Of a stretch of 64,000 nt of DNA, positions 9,013 through 17,892 are shown piece after piece. A model generated the notes under the pieces. That model saw only the letters and a program-made list of their open reading frames with translations, searched no databases and was not told the origin of the DNA. The position numbers were made by a program, and so were the translations under genes. Origin of the DNA: Pseudoxanthomonas suwonensis (GTDB taxonomy: Bacteria > Pseudomonadota > Gammaproteobacteria > Xanthomonadales > Xanthomonadaceae); NCBI GenBank assembly GCA_003240695.1, contig QFNC01000010.1, positions 1 through 64,000 of the forward strand. Reading direction: 5' to 3'. Positions within the stretch are counted from its first letter, which is position 1; each line of letters opens with the position of its first letter.

Positions 9013-9527
9013 CGTGCCGCGCCCGGCTTGGCCGGTGCCTGCCGCGTCTGCACGCGGCTGAGCTGGTTGACCAGTTGCAGATATTCGTCGTAGTCCAGCC
9101 GGCCATTGCGGTTGGCATCGAAGCGCGACAGCGGCGGCGCGGCCGGACCGGCCTGGCGGATCAAGATCATCTGCGCGTATTCCTCCTGATCCAGACCGCC
9201 GTTGCGGTTGCGGTCCAGGCGATCGAACTGCGTGCGCAAGGGAATGCGTACCTGTCCCGGCGTGTTGCGACGCGCCCACCAGTGTTCGAACTCGGCGCGG
9301 GAAATGCTGCCGTTGCCATCCTGATCCAGCAATTTGAAAACCGAATCCGCATCCGGTCCTACCGGCTGCGGCAGCGGCTTCATGCGTTCGGAGCCCTGCA
9401 ATGCGGGCGCAGCGGCGCGCTCCGGCTGTGCTGCAGGTGCTGGAGCGGGCGATGCGGTCTGCGCCATCGCCGCCAGCGGCAGCCATGCCGCCAGAATCAA
9501 GCCGATCCGCCGTGTCGGCAGCCTCAT
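9009..9527 (-). CDS. Secreted EF-hand calcium-binding protein
   Basis: The 172-residue product has a signal peptide (residues 1-22, ending AAMAQ) and a Pro/Ala-rich linker. It carries three EF-hand loops: DQDGNGSISRAEF near residue 68, DRNRNGGLDQEEY near 103, and DANRNGRLDYDEY near 138. Each loop has Asp at positions 1, 3 or 5 and Glu at position 12, so calcium binding is likely. The protein should be periplasmic. It sits between the TIGR03032 gene and the 178-residue unknown with 4-bp ATGA overlaps on both sides, implying translational coupling. Its role is unknown; small EF-hand proteins of this kind are frequent in Xanthomonadaceae. Confidence 0.85.
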   Translation of the reverse strand: MRLPTRRIGLILAAWLPLAAMAQTASPAPAPAAQPERAAAPALQGSERMKPLPQPVGPDADSVFKLLDQDGNGSISRAEFEHWWARRNTPGQVRIPLRTQFDRLDRNRNGGLDQEEYAQMILIRQAGPAAPPLSRFDANRNGRLDYDEYLQLVNQLSRVQTRQAPAKPGAAR

Positions 9528-10693
9528 GTGCTGATCTCCGATTCGTAGGTGATCAGGTCGCGGATTTCCGGCGTACGCAGCCCCACCAGCATCGGATTGA
9601 CCACTCCGTGCAGGAAGCAGACATCGAACAGTTCGGTGGTCTCGCCCTCGAAACGGATCCACTGCATCACGTCGCCATTGGTCAGCGAGACGATCTGCAC
9701 CCCGCACCACGGATCGGAATCGCGCTGGCGCAGTTCCTCGTCCAGCTGCAGGCCCTCGAAGCGCTGGTAGCGCGGCTTCGACAATCCCACTGCCGCCACG
9801 TTGCCGTAGATCGACAGCCCGCGCAGGAACCCGGGGCAGAACGCCAGCGGCACGAACGCCTTGCGCTCGAAATCGACCCAGCCCAGGTGGCCGGTGCCGG
9901 CATTCAGCACCCACAGCCTGCCGTTGGCCCAGCGCGGCGAATGCGGCATCGACAGGCCTTCGCACACCACCTCGTCGGTGTCCACGTCGATGATGATGCC
10001 GCCCTCGTGGCGGCGGTCGCGCCAGCCGTCCACGGTATCGCTGCGGCACACGGCAGTGACGTACTTCGGCTTGCCGTCTACCATCGCCAGGCCGTTCAGA
10101 TGGCAGCGGTCTTCCGGTGCCAGCTTGCTGATGAACGGCGGCTTCCAGATCGCCTTGAAGCTGTGGGTCTGGCTCAGTTCGGCCAGGCACGAATACTTGG
10201 TGTTGACGAACACCACCCGGCCATCGTGGCGGATGCCGATCTCGTGGATGTCCACATCGCCGATGGTCTGCGCGTTGCGCGGCACGTAGCACTTGTCGTG
10301 CACGCCGTGGATGACCTCGTTCGGGCGCAGGATGTTCTCGAACCGCCACAGCTGGTACAGGCTGCCCAGGTAGATGCGCTGGCCATTGCCCACCACGCCC
10401 ATGGCGCGTTCGAACACACGCTCGAAGAAGGCCAGCCGTCCCTGCGCATCGCTGCCGACCAGGTACAGGCGGCCGCTCTGGTATGAGCTGATCGCCAGCG
10501 ACAGGCGGTTGGCCGCCAGCCAGCCGGCCATGCCGCGCGAGCAGGTCTTGTCGTTGGCTGCGGGCGCGGCGGCAGCCGCTGCCAGTGGTGGCTGCACGGC
10601 TGCCGGCGATGGCGTCGGCGTGCCGGCATCGGCCGTTGCAGTCTCTGAGGAGGCGATCTGCGACTGCTCCGGCGGGGATTTCGGGTCATTCAC
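9524..10693 (-). CDS. TIGR03032-family protein (beta-propeller-like, function unknown)
   Basis: The protein has 389 residues from the GTG at 10691-10693. After a low-complexity Ala/Pro N-terminus, the family core runs from about residue 60: LAISSYQSGRLYLVGSD, HDKCYVPRNAQTIGDVDIHE, FVNTKYSCLAEL and LNGLAMVDGKPKYVTAVC. These are hallmarks of TIGR03032. The repeated strand pattern suggests a beta-propeller. I prefer the GTG to the ATG at 10736-10738 because GGAG lies 11 bp upstream of it and the added residues are not conserved. Members are often near sulfotransferase or TPR genes elsewhere; here the partners are an EF-hand protein and an unknown, both with overlapping starts. No enzymatic activity is established. 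Confidence 0.8.
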   Translation of the reverse strand: MNDPKSPPEQSQIASSETATADAGTPTPSPAAVQPPLAAAAAAPAANDKTCSRGMAGWLAANRLSLAISSYQSGRLYLVGSDAQGRLAFFERVFERAMGVVGNGQRIYLGSLYQLWRFENILRPNEVIHGVHDKCYVPRNAQTIGDVDIHEIGIRHDGRVVFVNTKYSCLAELSQTHSFKAIWKPPFISKLAPEDRCHLNGLAMVDGKPKYVTAVCRSDTVDGWRDRRHEGGIIIDVDTDEVVCEGLSMPHSPRWANGRLWVLNAGTGHLGWVDFERKAFVPLAFCPGFLRGLSIYGNVAAVGLSKPRYQRFEGLQLDEELRQRDSDPWCGVQIVSLTNGDVMQWIRFEGETTELFDVCFLHGVVNPMLVGLRTPEIRDLITYESEIST

Positions 10694-10751
10694 GGAAAGA
10701 CGGACTCCGGGGACAGCAGACAAGCATGGTAGCCGCACTGCCTGGCAGGAC

Positions 10752-10782
10752 CGCCGCCGGCAGTAAACACCTGCCGGCGGCG
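10752..10782 (-). terminator. 12-bp perfect hairpin after the autotransporter gene
   Basis: CGCCGCCGGCAG and CTGCCGGCGGCG form a perfect 12-bp stem around the loop TAAACAC, 15 bp past the autotransporter stop. No T-run follows on the minus strand. Its position between the autotransporter and the next minus-strand operon supports a transcription-terminating or mRNA-protecting role. Confidence 0.55.
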
Positions 10783-10797
10783 AACGCAGGCCGACAC

Positions 10798-13700
10798 TTA
10801 CCAGTCGTAACGCAGCACCACCTGGCCACCGATGGCATTGTCGATGCTGCCGCCGTCGGTCCAGCTGGCCCCGGCGGTGACCGAGAAGGCGTTGATGCGT
10901 GCACCGAAACCGAATTCGGCCATGGCGCTGGTGCCGCTGGTGTCGGTGCCGCCATGGAAGTCGCTGATGCTGTAGGTGTACTTGCCTTCGAATTCGCGGA
11001 TCGCGCTGATCGCGGCATACGGCGTCAGCACCCAGTTGCCCGAATCGAACGACTGGTGGAAGGCCACGCCCAGGCGGCCGCGTTCGGATTCGCCGTCGTG
11101 GTTCACGAAGTTTCCTTCCACGCCGCGGATCGGATCGATGCCTTCCACCTTGGTCCGGGTGTACTGTGCCTGCGGCTCGATGGTGAAACCGCTGCCCAGC
11201 ACGAACGGGTAGCCGAATTCCGCGTTGAACGCGTTGGCGTAGCCGTGGGTGGCATACAGGCCATCGCGGGCGAACATGTCGGCATCGAAATCGGTCCAGC
11301 GATGCGACACGTCCAGGTACATGCCGTTCTTCGCCAGCCAGGTGGCGTACAGGCCGACCGTATTGCTGTCCAGATGATCGGTGCCGATGCCGTCACCGGT
11401 GAGGTGCTGGCTGGCCTTGCCGCGGCCGAACAGGATGCCCACGTTGATGCCGGTCTGCTGGATGCTGGCGTTCAGGCCCAGTTCCCAGCCGCGGTTGGTC
11501 TGCTCGAAGGCGAAGTTTCCGCCCTGGTTGAAGTTGGCCGCCACATGGCCCGGGTTCACGTCGCCGGTGTGGTAGTAGTAGCGGAACCACGGGCTCAGGC
11601 CGATGGCGTCCTCGGCCTTCTGCGGCACCACGCCCATGCGCTGGCGCCAGGTGCCGACCTGGCTGGCCACCAGCGACTGCGCTGCGGCCGGCAGCAGCGA
11701 GGACAGGCTGCCGACATCGTTCAGCCCGTCGACCACCACGCCGATGGAGAACACGTCCGGACGCGCGTTGCTGGCATCGATGTCGCTGACCACATCCACG
11801 GTCAGGTCGAGGAACTCGGTGCTCCCGCCCAGGCCGTTGACCGTGCCACCCACGAACGAATCGGCCGTGGACGTGCCGGTGACGAAGGCGAAGGGGATCG
11901 GCGCGTCGGTGCCGGTCGGGGCGCGATCCAGGTTGATGTTGACCGTCTGCACCGCGCCGGCGGCCATGTTGCCGTTCACGTACAGCTCATCGGCAGTGGT
12001 GCCATCCAGGCTGACGTCGATCGACAACTGGCCGTTGCCGCCGAGGTTGCCGTTGATGGTCAGCACGTCGTCCGGCACACCATCGCCCAGCGCACTGAAC
12101 AGTCCGAAGCTGGCCGCGTGCAGCGAGCCGCCCAGCGGCATGATCGGCCGGGTGCCGCCGAAGTCGATCAGGCCGTTGTTCACAAGCGTGCTAGTGGCGG
12201 TGCCCATGTCGATGATGGTGTCGGCACCGGACACGCTGATCACGCCGGCATTGGTGAAGGCATTGCTGGGTGCTGCCGCACCCATGGCAATCACGCCGTC
12301 GCTGAGGCTGATCACGCCGCCGGCGGCATTGCTGATGCTGTCGTTGCCATCGCCGAAGTCGGTGCTGGTGTTGAACACGTGCCACACGCCACCGGCCCCG
12401 TTGTTCAGCACGTCGTCGCCGGCGTTGGTGACCAGCGCGCCCAGCAGGTGACCGGTGTTGTTGATGGTGTCGGTGCCGGCTTCGCCCAGCACCGCGATGC
12501 GGCCGTCGTTGGCGGCCATCGGATTGACGATGCCCGAGTTGTTGACGGTGGTCACCGGGCCGGACACGTGGATGCCCACGGCCTGGTCGGCCTGGCTAGC
12601 ATTCACGCGGCCACTGTTGGTCACGGTGACCGTGCCGGACACGGTGGAACCGTAGACGCCCCAGGCATAGCCTGCTGCAGTGTTCACGGCATTCACCTGC
12701 CCGCTGTTGGTCAGCGTGACCGAGCCGGCATTGCTGGTGCCGCCCATGGCAATCGCGGCGGTGGCACCGGTCGCGGTGACCATGCCGCTGTTGCTGACCT
12801 GGCTGGCGACATCGCCGTTGGCCGCGATGCCGACGGCATCTCCCGCGCTGGAGGTGGCTGTGGTGATGCCGCTGTGGACCAGGGTTGCATTGGCCGTCGA
12901 CGCCAGGCCGATGCCGATGGCGCCATCGGGACCCGTCACCGTGACCGTACCGCTGCTTGTGGCCGAGGCATCGCCGCCGGTCACCGCGAATAGGCCCACG
13001 CCATAGGTGCCATCGGCGCTGATGGTGCCGCTGTTGCTGACAGTAAAGGCGCCGTCGATGTTCGCATACACGCCAGCCGCGTACGTCGCATTGACTGCAT
13101 TGATGCTGCCGGCATTGGTGAGGCTGGCCGTGGTGGTGGCGCCCACGATCAGCACGCCATTGGCATAGGTTGCAGCGTCGGCCGTGATGCTGCCGGTATT
13201 GGCCACCTGTGCAGTCACGGCATCGGTTACCGAAATGCCACTGGCGCTTGCTGCGGCGGCCGTGGCGGTGACTGACCCGCTGTTGCTCGCCTGCGCCGCT
13301 TCCGCATTCAAGATGCTGATGCCGAATGCATCGGCGGCATTGCTGGTGGCTGTCACCGCAGCGGCGTTGGTCACCGCCACGCTGTTGCCGGCCGCACCGT
13401 CGCCCTGCCCGCGGATGCCGATGGCCTGGGCCGCGTCGCTAGTGGCCGCGATGCTGCCGCCGCCCGCGTTGACGGCCGCGGCATGACCGGTCACATCCAC
13501 GCCCACGGCTTCGGCTGCGGTGCTGGCGGCAGCCACGTTGCCGCTGGTGCCCACGCTGACGGTGAAGGCTGAACCGAAGATGCCGGTGGCGGTGCCGTCG
13601 ATGGAGGTGGCCAGCACGTCGCCCGCGCTGGTGGTGGTGACCGTGCCGGCGGCCACATCGGAAATGGCATACACGCCGAACGCCACGCCGGTCTGCGACG

Positions 13701-16209
13701 TGGCGCTGACCATGCTGCCGGCCGCACTGTCGAACGTGCTGCTGGCCGTGCTGATCAGCTGCGCGCCGACCGCCTGACCGCCAGTGGTGGTGGCGGTGAT
13801 GTCGCCCGCGGTATTGCTCAGCAGCACGCTGTCGCCGTACAGCAACGTGCCCAGCACGTTGCCCTGCACCGATTGCGCACTGATGCTGCCGCTGTTGGTC
13901 GCGGTGAGCGTGGTGCCGATGCCGTAGATGCCCGCGGCGTTGCCCTGATCCAGGCTGCGCGCGGTGATCGTGCCGCTGTTGTCGACGGTGCCGGTTTCCG
14001 CCGACAGCCGCACACCAAACGCATTGGCCGTGGCGCTGTTGGCGAACGAGTCGATGGTGCCGGAATTGGTGATCGCGGAGGTGCCCTCCGGCGTGCGTGA
14101 CAGGATGCCTACCGTCACATTGCCCAGACTGGAGGCATACACCGACCCGCTGTTGTCGGCAGTCACGTCGCCTTCCACGGCCACCAGCGACATGCCGTAT
14201 GCGGCCCCCACTGCAGTAGCGACCAGATTCGAGGTGCCCGTGACCGAACCGGAGTTGCTGACGGTCACATTGCCCTGGTCGGCACGACCGAACACGCCGA
14301 AACCGGCGCGTCTCCGGCCATCGGCCGTGATGTCGCCGCTGTTGCTGATGGCCACGTCTCCGGTGGTCGTGCGCGAGTACACGCCCAATCCGTATAACCA
14401 ACCGGCAGCTGCGATCTCCCCACCGTTGTCGACGGCTACGTTGCCCAGCCCTGACGTGGCGCTGATACCAGCCGACAGGTCTGCGAGCGGCGTGTTCACC
14501 AGAATTGTGCCGGTATTGCTTGCGGTGGCGCCGTTCAAACCCTCCAGCAACATGCCATAGCTCTGATTCCAGCCGCCAGTGATGGTGATGTCTCCACTGT
14601 TGACAGCCGAAGCCGTGCCATTCTGGGCCGAGGATACGATGCCGACCCCGTATGTGGCGCCGTATACGCTGATGGCGCCCGCATTGGTAGCGGCGGTGTT
14701 GCCGCCTGCGGAGTTCAACGACACACCATGGCCGTAGCCGGCATAGACGTCGATATCGCCCGAAGTCGTGTTGGTGAAAGTGGCATCGCCGGCCACCGAC
14801 ACGTGGGCGCCGTACCCACCGGAGGTGCTGTATCTGCCAAAGACGCTGATGGCGCCGCTGTTGGTGATGGTGGCGGTGCTGCCGTTGGCACCGGCGACTA
14901 CATTGATGCCTGTGGAGCCGAATCCGCTGTCCGCAATGATGCGGCCGCTATTGTCGATGATGACCGCGGTGTTTTCGTACACCGAGTTCACGTCGACACC
15001 GGTCGCTATGACAGCCGTGCCATCTGAGGCGATGATGTTGCCGCTGTTGCGGATGGTGATGGTGCTGTCCACATCGGTGCCCTGCACCAGCACGCCGTTG
15101 GCGTAATAGCCCTGCGCGGCGATGGTGCCGCTGTTGTCGATGGTCACACCTGCATGCCCGCTGGCATACACGCCATAACCACGCCCTGCGGACAGCCCGA
15201 TGATATCGCCGGCATTGGTCACCGTGGTCAGGTCTTCGCTCTGTGCCTCGATGCCGGCGGCCCAGGTATCGGCGGTGGCGGTGATGGTGCCGCCTGCGGC
15301 ATTGGTGATGCTGGCCGCGCCGATGCTGTTGGCAAACACGCCATCGGCCAGCTGCACGCCGGTCGCGGTGATGGCGCCGGAGTTGGTGAAGTTGACACCG
15401 CCGGCGCCGCCTTCCAGCTGCACGCCGATGGCGTTGGCATAGCCCGATACGGCCGACACGCTGCCCGCGTTGGTCACCGTGACCAGTCCTTCGTCGGCGA
15501 TGGCGTAGATGCCGGTGGCATTGGCGTAGCTGCTGGACGAAGACACCGTGCCTGCATTGGTGATGGTCAGCGCACCGGCATCCGCCAGCCCGACGATGCC
15601 CACGGACTGTCCGTACAGACTGCTGACGGTCACGGCGCCGCTGTTGTCCACCACAGTGGGGCCGGTACCGCCAGTGCCATCGGCCCACAGGCCGAACGCG
15701 TTGCCGTAGATGCCGCCGGTGACCGTCACGTTGCCGCTGTTGCCGATGCTGGCGCCCGCAGCGCCGTACGCGATGATGCCCAAGGCGTCCGCGTACAGGT
15801 CGTTGACGGTGACATTGATGTCGCCGCTGTTGGCGACGGCCGCAGTGCCGTACGACAGCGCATGGATGCCCGGGGCATCGACGGTCGTGATGTCGGCATC
15901 GCTGATGATTCGCGCGCTGTAGGTTCCGAATCCGATCACCCCGACGTACCCCGCAGGTGGGTTGACGGTGGTGGGTGCCGTATCGCCCAACACGAGAGTC
16001 AGATCGCCGGAACTGTAGGTCACCGTGTTGGTGAAATTGCCGTTGCAGCTGACCGTGCCGGATGCGGTGACCACGCAGGCTGCCTGGGCCTCGCCCGCTC
16101 CGGCCAAGGCCAGCGCCGTCACGGAGGCGGCGATGGCCAGCCGCACGGCCTGTGCCACCGGTGCAACGCGGATGGTGCGCGAAGTGGAACGCGAAGTCTG
16201 GCCTTTCAC
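10798..16209 (-). CDS. Giant type Va autotransporter with Asn-Ser-Gly repeat passenger
   Basis: The product has 1803 residues. An extended basic signal region (residues 1-45: MKGQTSRSTSRTIRVAPVAQ, then hydrophobic VTALALAGAGEAQA) precedes CVVTASGTVSCNGNFTNTV. About 1450 residues follow, built of imperfect repeats with an N-(S/A)-G-x-(I/V) core such as VTNAGSVSA or VDNSGTITA, predicted to fold as a right-handed beta-helix. The last ~270 residues, from SPWFRYYYHTGDVNPGH, are an autotransporter beta-barrel ending LRYDW with a terminal aromatic residue for BAM recognition. No catalytic motif or RGD is seen, so an adhesin or surface structure is the likely role. Upstream is a long AT-rich leader (16210-16400). 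It is monocistronic, bounded by a hairpin. Confidence 0.9.
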   Translation of the reverse strand: MKGQTSRSTSRTIRVAPVAQAVRLAIAASVTALALAGAGEAQAACVVTASGTVSCNGNFTNTVTYSSGDLTLVLGDTAPTTVNPPAGYVGVIGFGTYSARIISDADITTVDAPGIHALSYGTAAVANSGDINVTVNDLYADALGIIAYGAAGASIGNSGNVTVTGGIYGNAFGLWADGTGGTGPTVVDNSGAVTVSSLYGQSVGIVGLADAGALTITNAGTVSSSSSYANATGIYAIADEGLVTVTNAGSVSAVSGYANAIGVQLEGGAGGVNFTNSGAITATGVQLADGVFANSIGAASITNAAGGTITATADTWAAGIEAQSEDLTTVTNAGDIIGLSAGRGYGVYASGHAGVTIDNSGTIAAQGYYANGVLVQGTDVDSTITIRNSGNIIASDGTAVIATGVDVNSVYENTAVIIDNSGRIIADSGFGSTGINVVAGANGSTATITNSGAISVFGRYSTSGGYGAHVSVAGDATFTNTTSGDIDVYAGYGHGVSLNSAGGNTAATNAGAISVYGATYGVGIVSSAQNGTASAVNSGDITITGGWNQSYGMLLEGLNGATASNTGTILVNTPLADLSAGISATSGLGNVAVDNGGEIAAAGWLYGLGVYSRTTTGDVAISNSGDITADGRRRAGFGVFGRADQGNVTVSNSGSVTGTSNLVATAVGAAYGMSLVAVEGDVTADNSGSVYASSLGNVTVGILSRTPEGTSAITNSGTIDSFANSATANAFGVRLSAETGTVDNSGTITARSLDQGNAAGIYGIGTTLTATNSGSISAQSVQGNVLGTLLYGDSVLLSNTAGDITATTTGGQAVGAQLISTASSTFDSAAGSMVSATSQTGVAFGVYAISDVAAGTVTTTSAGDVLATSIDGTATGIFGSAFTVSVGTSGNVAAASTAAEAVGVDVTGHAAAVNAGGGSIAATSDAAQAIGIRGQGDGAAGNSVAVTNAAAVTATSNAADAFGISILNAEAAQASNSGSVTATAAAASASGISVTDAVTAQVANTGSITADAATYANGVLIVGATTTASLTNAGSINAVNATYAAGVYANIDGAFTVSNSGTISADGTYGVGLFAVTGGDASATSSGTVTVTGPDGAIGIGLASTANATLVHSGITTATSSAGDAVGIAANGDVASQVSNSGMVTATGATAAIAMGGTSNAGSVTLTNSGQVNAVNTAAGYAWGVYGSTVSGTVTVTNSGRVNASQADQAVGIHVSGPVTTVNNSGIVNPMAANDGRIAVLGEAGTDTINNTGHLLGALVTNAGDDVLNNGAGGVWHVFNTSTDFGDGNDSISNAAGGVISLSDGVIAMGAAAPSNAFTNAGVISVSGADTIIDMGTATSTLVNNGLIDFGGTRPIMPLGGSLHAASFGLFSALGDGVPDDVLTINGNLGGNGQLSIDVSLDGTTADELYVNGNMAAGAVQTVNINLDRAPTGTDAPIPFAFVTGTSTADSFVGGTVNGLGGSTEFLDLTVDVVSDIDASNARPDVFSIGVVVDGLNDVGSLSSLLPAAAQSLVASQVGTWRQRMGVVPQKAEDAIGLSPWFRYYYHTGDVNPGHVAANFNQGGNFAFEQTNRGWELGLNASIQQTGINVGILFGRGKASQHLTGDGIGTDHLDSNTVGLYATWLAKNGMYLDVSHRWTDFDADMFARDGLYATHGYANAFNAEFGYPFVLGSGFTIEPQAQYTRTKVEGIDPIRGVEGNFVNHDGESERGRLGVAFHQSFDSGNWVLTPYAAISAIREFEGKYTYSISDFHGGTDTSGTSAMAEFGFGARINAFSVTAGASWTDGGSIDNAIGGQVVLRYDW

Positions 16210-16614
16210 AGTGATTCCCCTGGATTCCCGATGGAAGATGGCGGCGGACGGCTCGTGCCGTTCCGTCTGTATAAACGCAAAACGAACGAAAAATGGGACA
16301 GACCCGTCACTTTTGTCAATGCGACGCCAACGGCATTAATGCAACTCATTGAATTAATTGTCTATTCTATTACCCGTGGCTGCGACATCCGTATGCATTC
16401 ATCTTCGTGATTGCGCGGTTTCCTGTAGATGTGGCGCAGCGGAGCTGCCGGCCTGTGGCCACATGGGATCTCGGCGCGTGTCGCCTTCACCGTGCGGATC
16501 GCTTATGCTGTACGGCTGAACGGGCCTCTGCGCCGTCCGCCCGCTACGCGCGCTCTGCCGCACGGGTGGATGCAGTGCACGGACGGCCTCCTGCTCCTTT
16601 CATCCAGGTGAATC
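16210..16614. other. Divergent intergenic region with AT-rich centre
   Basis: These 405 bp separate the autotransporter (minus) from cytochrome c5 (plus) and hold no convincing gene. The part from about 16275 to 16410 is strikingly A/T-rich for this genome, consistent with promoters for one or both genes. On the minus strand a TTGACA hexamer occurs at 16315-16320, and a TTTATACAG stretch lies closer to the gene, but I cannot pair them with confidence. Confidence 0.5.
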
Positions 16615-17130
16615 GTGAACAAGTCAGACCTCGATTTCCTCAAGCGGTTTTCCATGGTCATCGGTTTCCTGGTGCTGCTCTGCATCGGCCTGATCCTGTT
16701 CGCAAGCCGCCTGCACGGCGTGCTGCCGCCGGAAGTCACTCCGCAGGCCCGGCAGGCCCAAGCCCACCGCATCGCGCCGGTCGGTGCCGTGTATGCCGGC
16801 AGCACCGGCGCGGCTGCCCAGCAGGCGGCCAAGGCGGCCGCCGAAGCGGCTGCCCGCGGCCAGGTGGCTTACGGTGGCACCACCGACGGCAAGGTGATCT
16901 ACGACAGCCTGTGCGGCGGCTGCCATACCTCGGGTGCCGGCGGCGCACCGAAGCTGGAGCAGCCGATGTGGAGCACCCGCCTGCCGCAGGGCAAGGATGT
17001 GCTGCACAAACACGCCATCGACGGCTTCACCGGCAGCACCGGCATCATGCCGGCACGCGGCGGCAACCCGGCATTGACCGACGAGCAGGTCATCGCCACG
17101 GTCGACTGGATGCTGGACAACCTGAAGTAA
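16615..17130 (+). CDS. Membrane-anchored cytochrome c5-type protein
   Basis: The 171-residue monohaem cytochrome starts at GTG with a strong AGGTGA ribosome-binding site 3 bp upstream. One N-terminal membrane anchor (residues 14-31, MVIGFLVLLCIGLILFA) is followed by an Ala-rich linker. The haem-binding motif CGGCH lies near residue 100 (IYDSLCGGCHTSGAGGAPKL). The axial Met is in GIMPARGG near residue 145. The pattern IYDSLCGGCHxSG...P...MPARGGNP is characteristic of the cytochrome c5 family. It should transfer electrons in the periplasm; its partner oxidase is not nearby. A hairpin follows the gene. Confidence 0.9.
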   Translation: MNKSDLDFLKRFSMVIGFLVLLCIGLILFASRLHGVLPPEVTPQARQAQAHRIAPVGAVYAGSTGAAAQQAAKAAAEAAARGQVAYGGTTDGKVIYDSLCGGCHTSGAGGAPKLEQPMWSTRLPQGKDVLHKHAIDGFTGSTGIMPARGGNPALTDEQVIATVDWMLDNLK

Positions 17131-17154
17131 TCCCGCATCCGCGTGATGCCGGCC

Positions 17155-17176
17155 AGCGCCGCATTCGGGCGGCGTT
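17155..17176 (+). terminator. Possible terminator after cytochrome c5
   Basis: AGCGCCGC and GCGGCGTT pair as an 8-bp stem (one G-U) around ATTCGG, 25 bp after the stop, followed by GTCGTTTG. The T content of the tail is modest. Confidence 0.45.
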
Positions 17177-17220
17177 GTCGTTTGCGCAGGCCCGCTCGGC
17201 CAGCCGGGTATCATGGCCGC

Positions 17221-17892
17221 ATGTCTTCTCCCCGCTTTCCCGACACGGCCGGCGAGCTGTCGCTGCCCGGCCCCGCCGGCCGACTGCAAGTTGTGGTCGA
17301 TCCACCCGAGGCCGGTGTCTCGCCGCAGCCGGTCATCGCCATCGTCTGTCACCCGCTGCCCACCGAAGGCGGGACGCTGCACAACAAGGTGGTCACCATG
17401 GCCGCCCGCGCCCTGCGCGAACTGGGCGTGACCACGGTGCGCTTCAATTTCCGTGGCACCGGGCAGTCCGAAGGGAGCTTCGACAACGGCGACGGCGAGA
17501 GCGAGGACCTGCGTGCCGTGGCCGAGTGGGTACGCGCTCAGCGGCCGGACCACGCCCTGTGGCTGGCCGGCTTCAGCTTCGGCGCATTCGTGTCGATCCG
17601 CATGGCCGCCGCATTGCAGCCGACGCTGCTGCTGTCCATCGCCCCGCCGGTGGATCGCGGCTGGGGACTGGTGGATGCCGCGCTGCCGCAGATGCCGTGG
17701 ATCGTGATCCAGGGCGATGCCGACGAGATCGTCTCGCCGCAGGCCGTGTACGACTGGGTGGCTGCGCTGCCGCGCGAGGTGCTGCTGCTGAAGGTGCCCG
17801 ACACCTCGCATTTCTTCCACGGCAAGCTGGTGGAATTGCGCGAACTGATCCGCCTGTACGTCAAATCCTTCCTGCCGGATGCCGCCGCATGA
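17221..17892 (+). CDS. Alpha/beta-hydrolase (dienelactone hydrolase-like)
   Basis: The 223-residue protein has a canonical alpha/beta-hydrolase order. IVCHPLPTEGGTLHNKVV forms the oxyanion region, TTVRFNFRGTGQSEGSF follows, the nucleophile elbow is LAGFSFGAF (G-F-S-F-G, Ser near residue 119), the acid is in IQGDADEIVSP and the His in DTSHFFHGKL. The HPLPxEGGTxxNKVV pattern belongs to a widespread bacterial subfamily close to dienelactone hydrolases, with unassigned substrate. It is cytoplasmic, with no signal peptide. Its stop overlaps the next start by 4 bp (ATGA), coupling it to the LprI-domain gene. Confidence 0.88.
   Translation: MSSPRFPDTAGELSLPGPAGRLQVVVDPPEAGVSPQPVIAIVCHPLPTEGGTLHNKVVTMAARALRELGVTTVRFNFRGTGQSEGSFDNGDGESEDLRAVAEWVRAQRPDHALWLAGFSFGAFVSIRMAAALQPTLLLSIAPPVDRGWGLVDAALPQMPWIVIQGDADEIVSPQAVYDWVAALPREVLLLKVPDTSHFFHGKLVELRELIRLYVKSFLPDAAA

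Noticed and set aside
10585..12993. Long plus-strand ORFs opposite the autotransporter
   Set aside because: They result from the repetitive high-GC passenger; the minus frame has a signal peptide, repeats and a beta-barrel.
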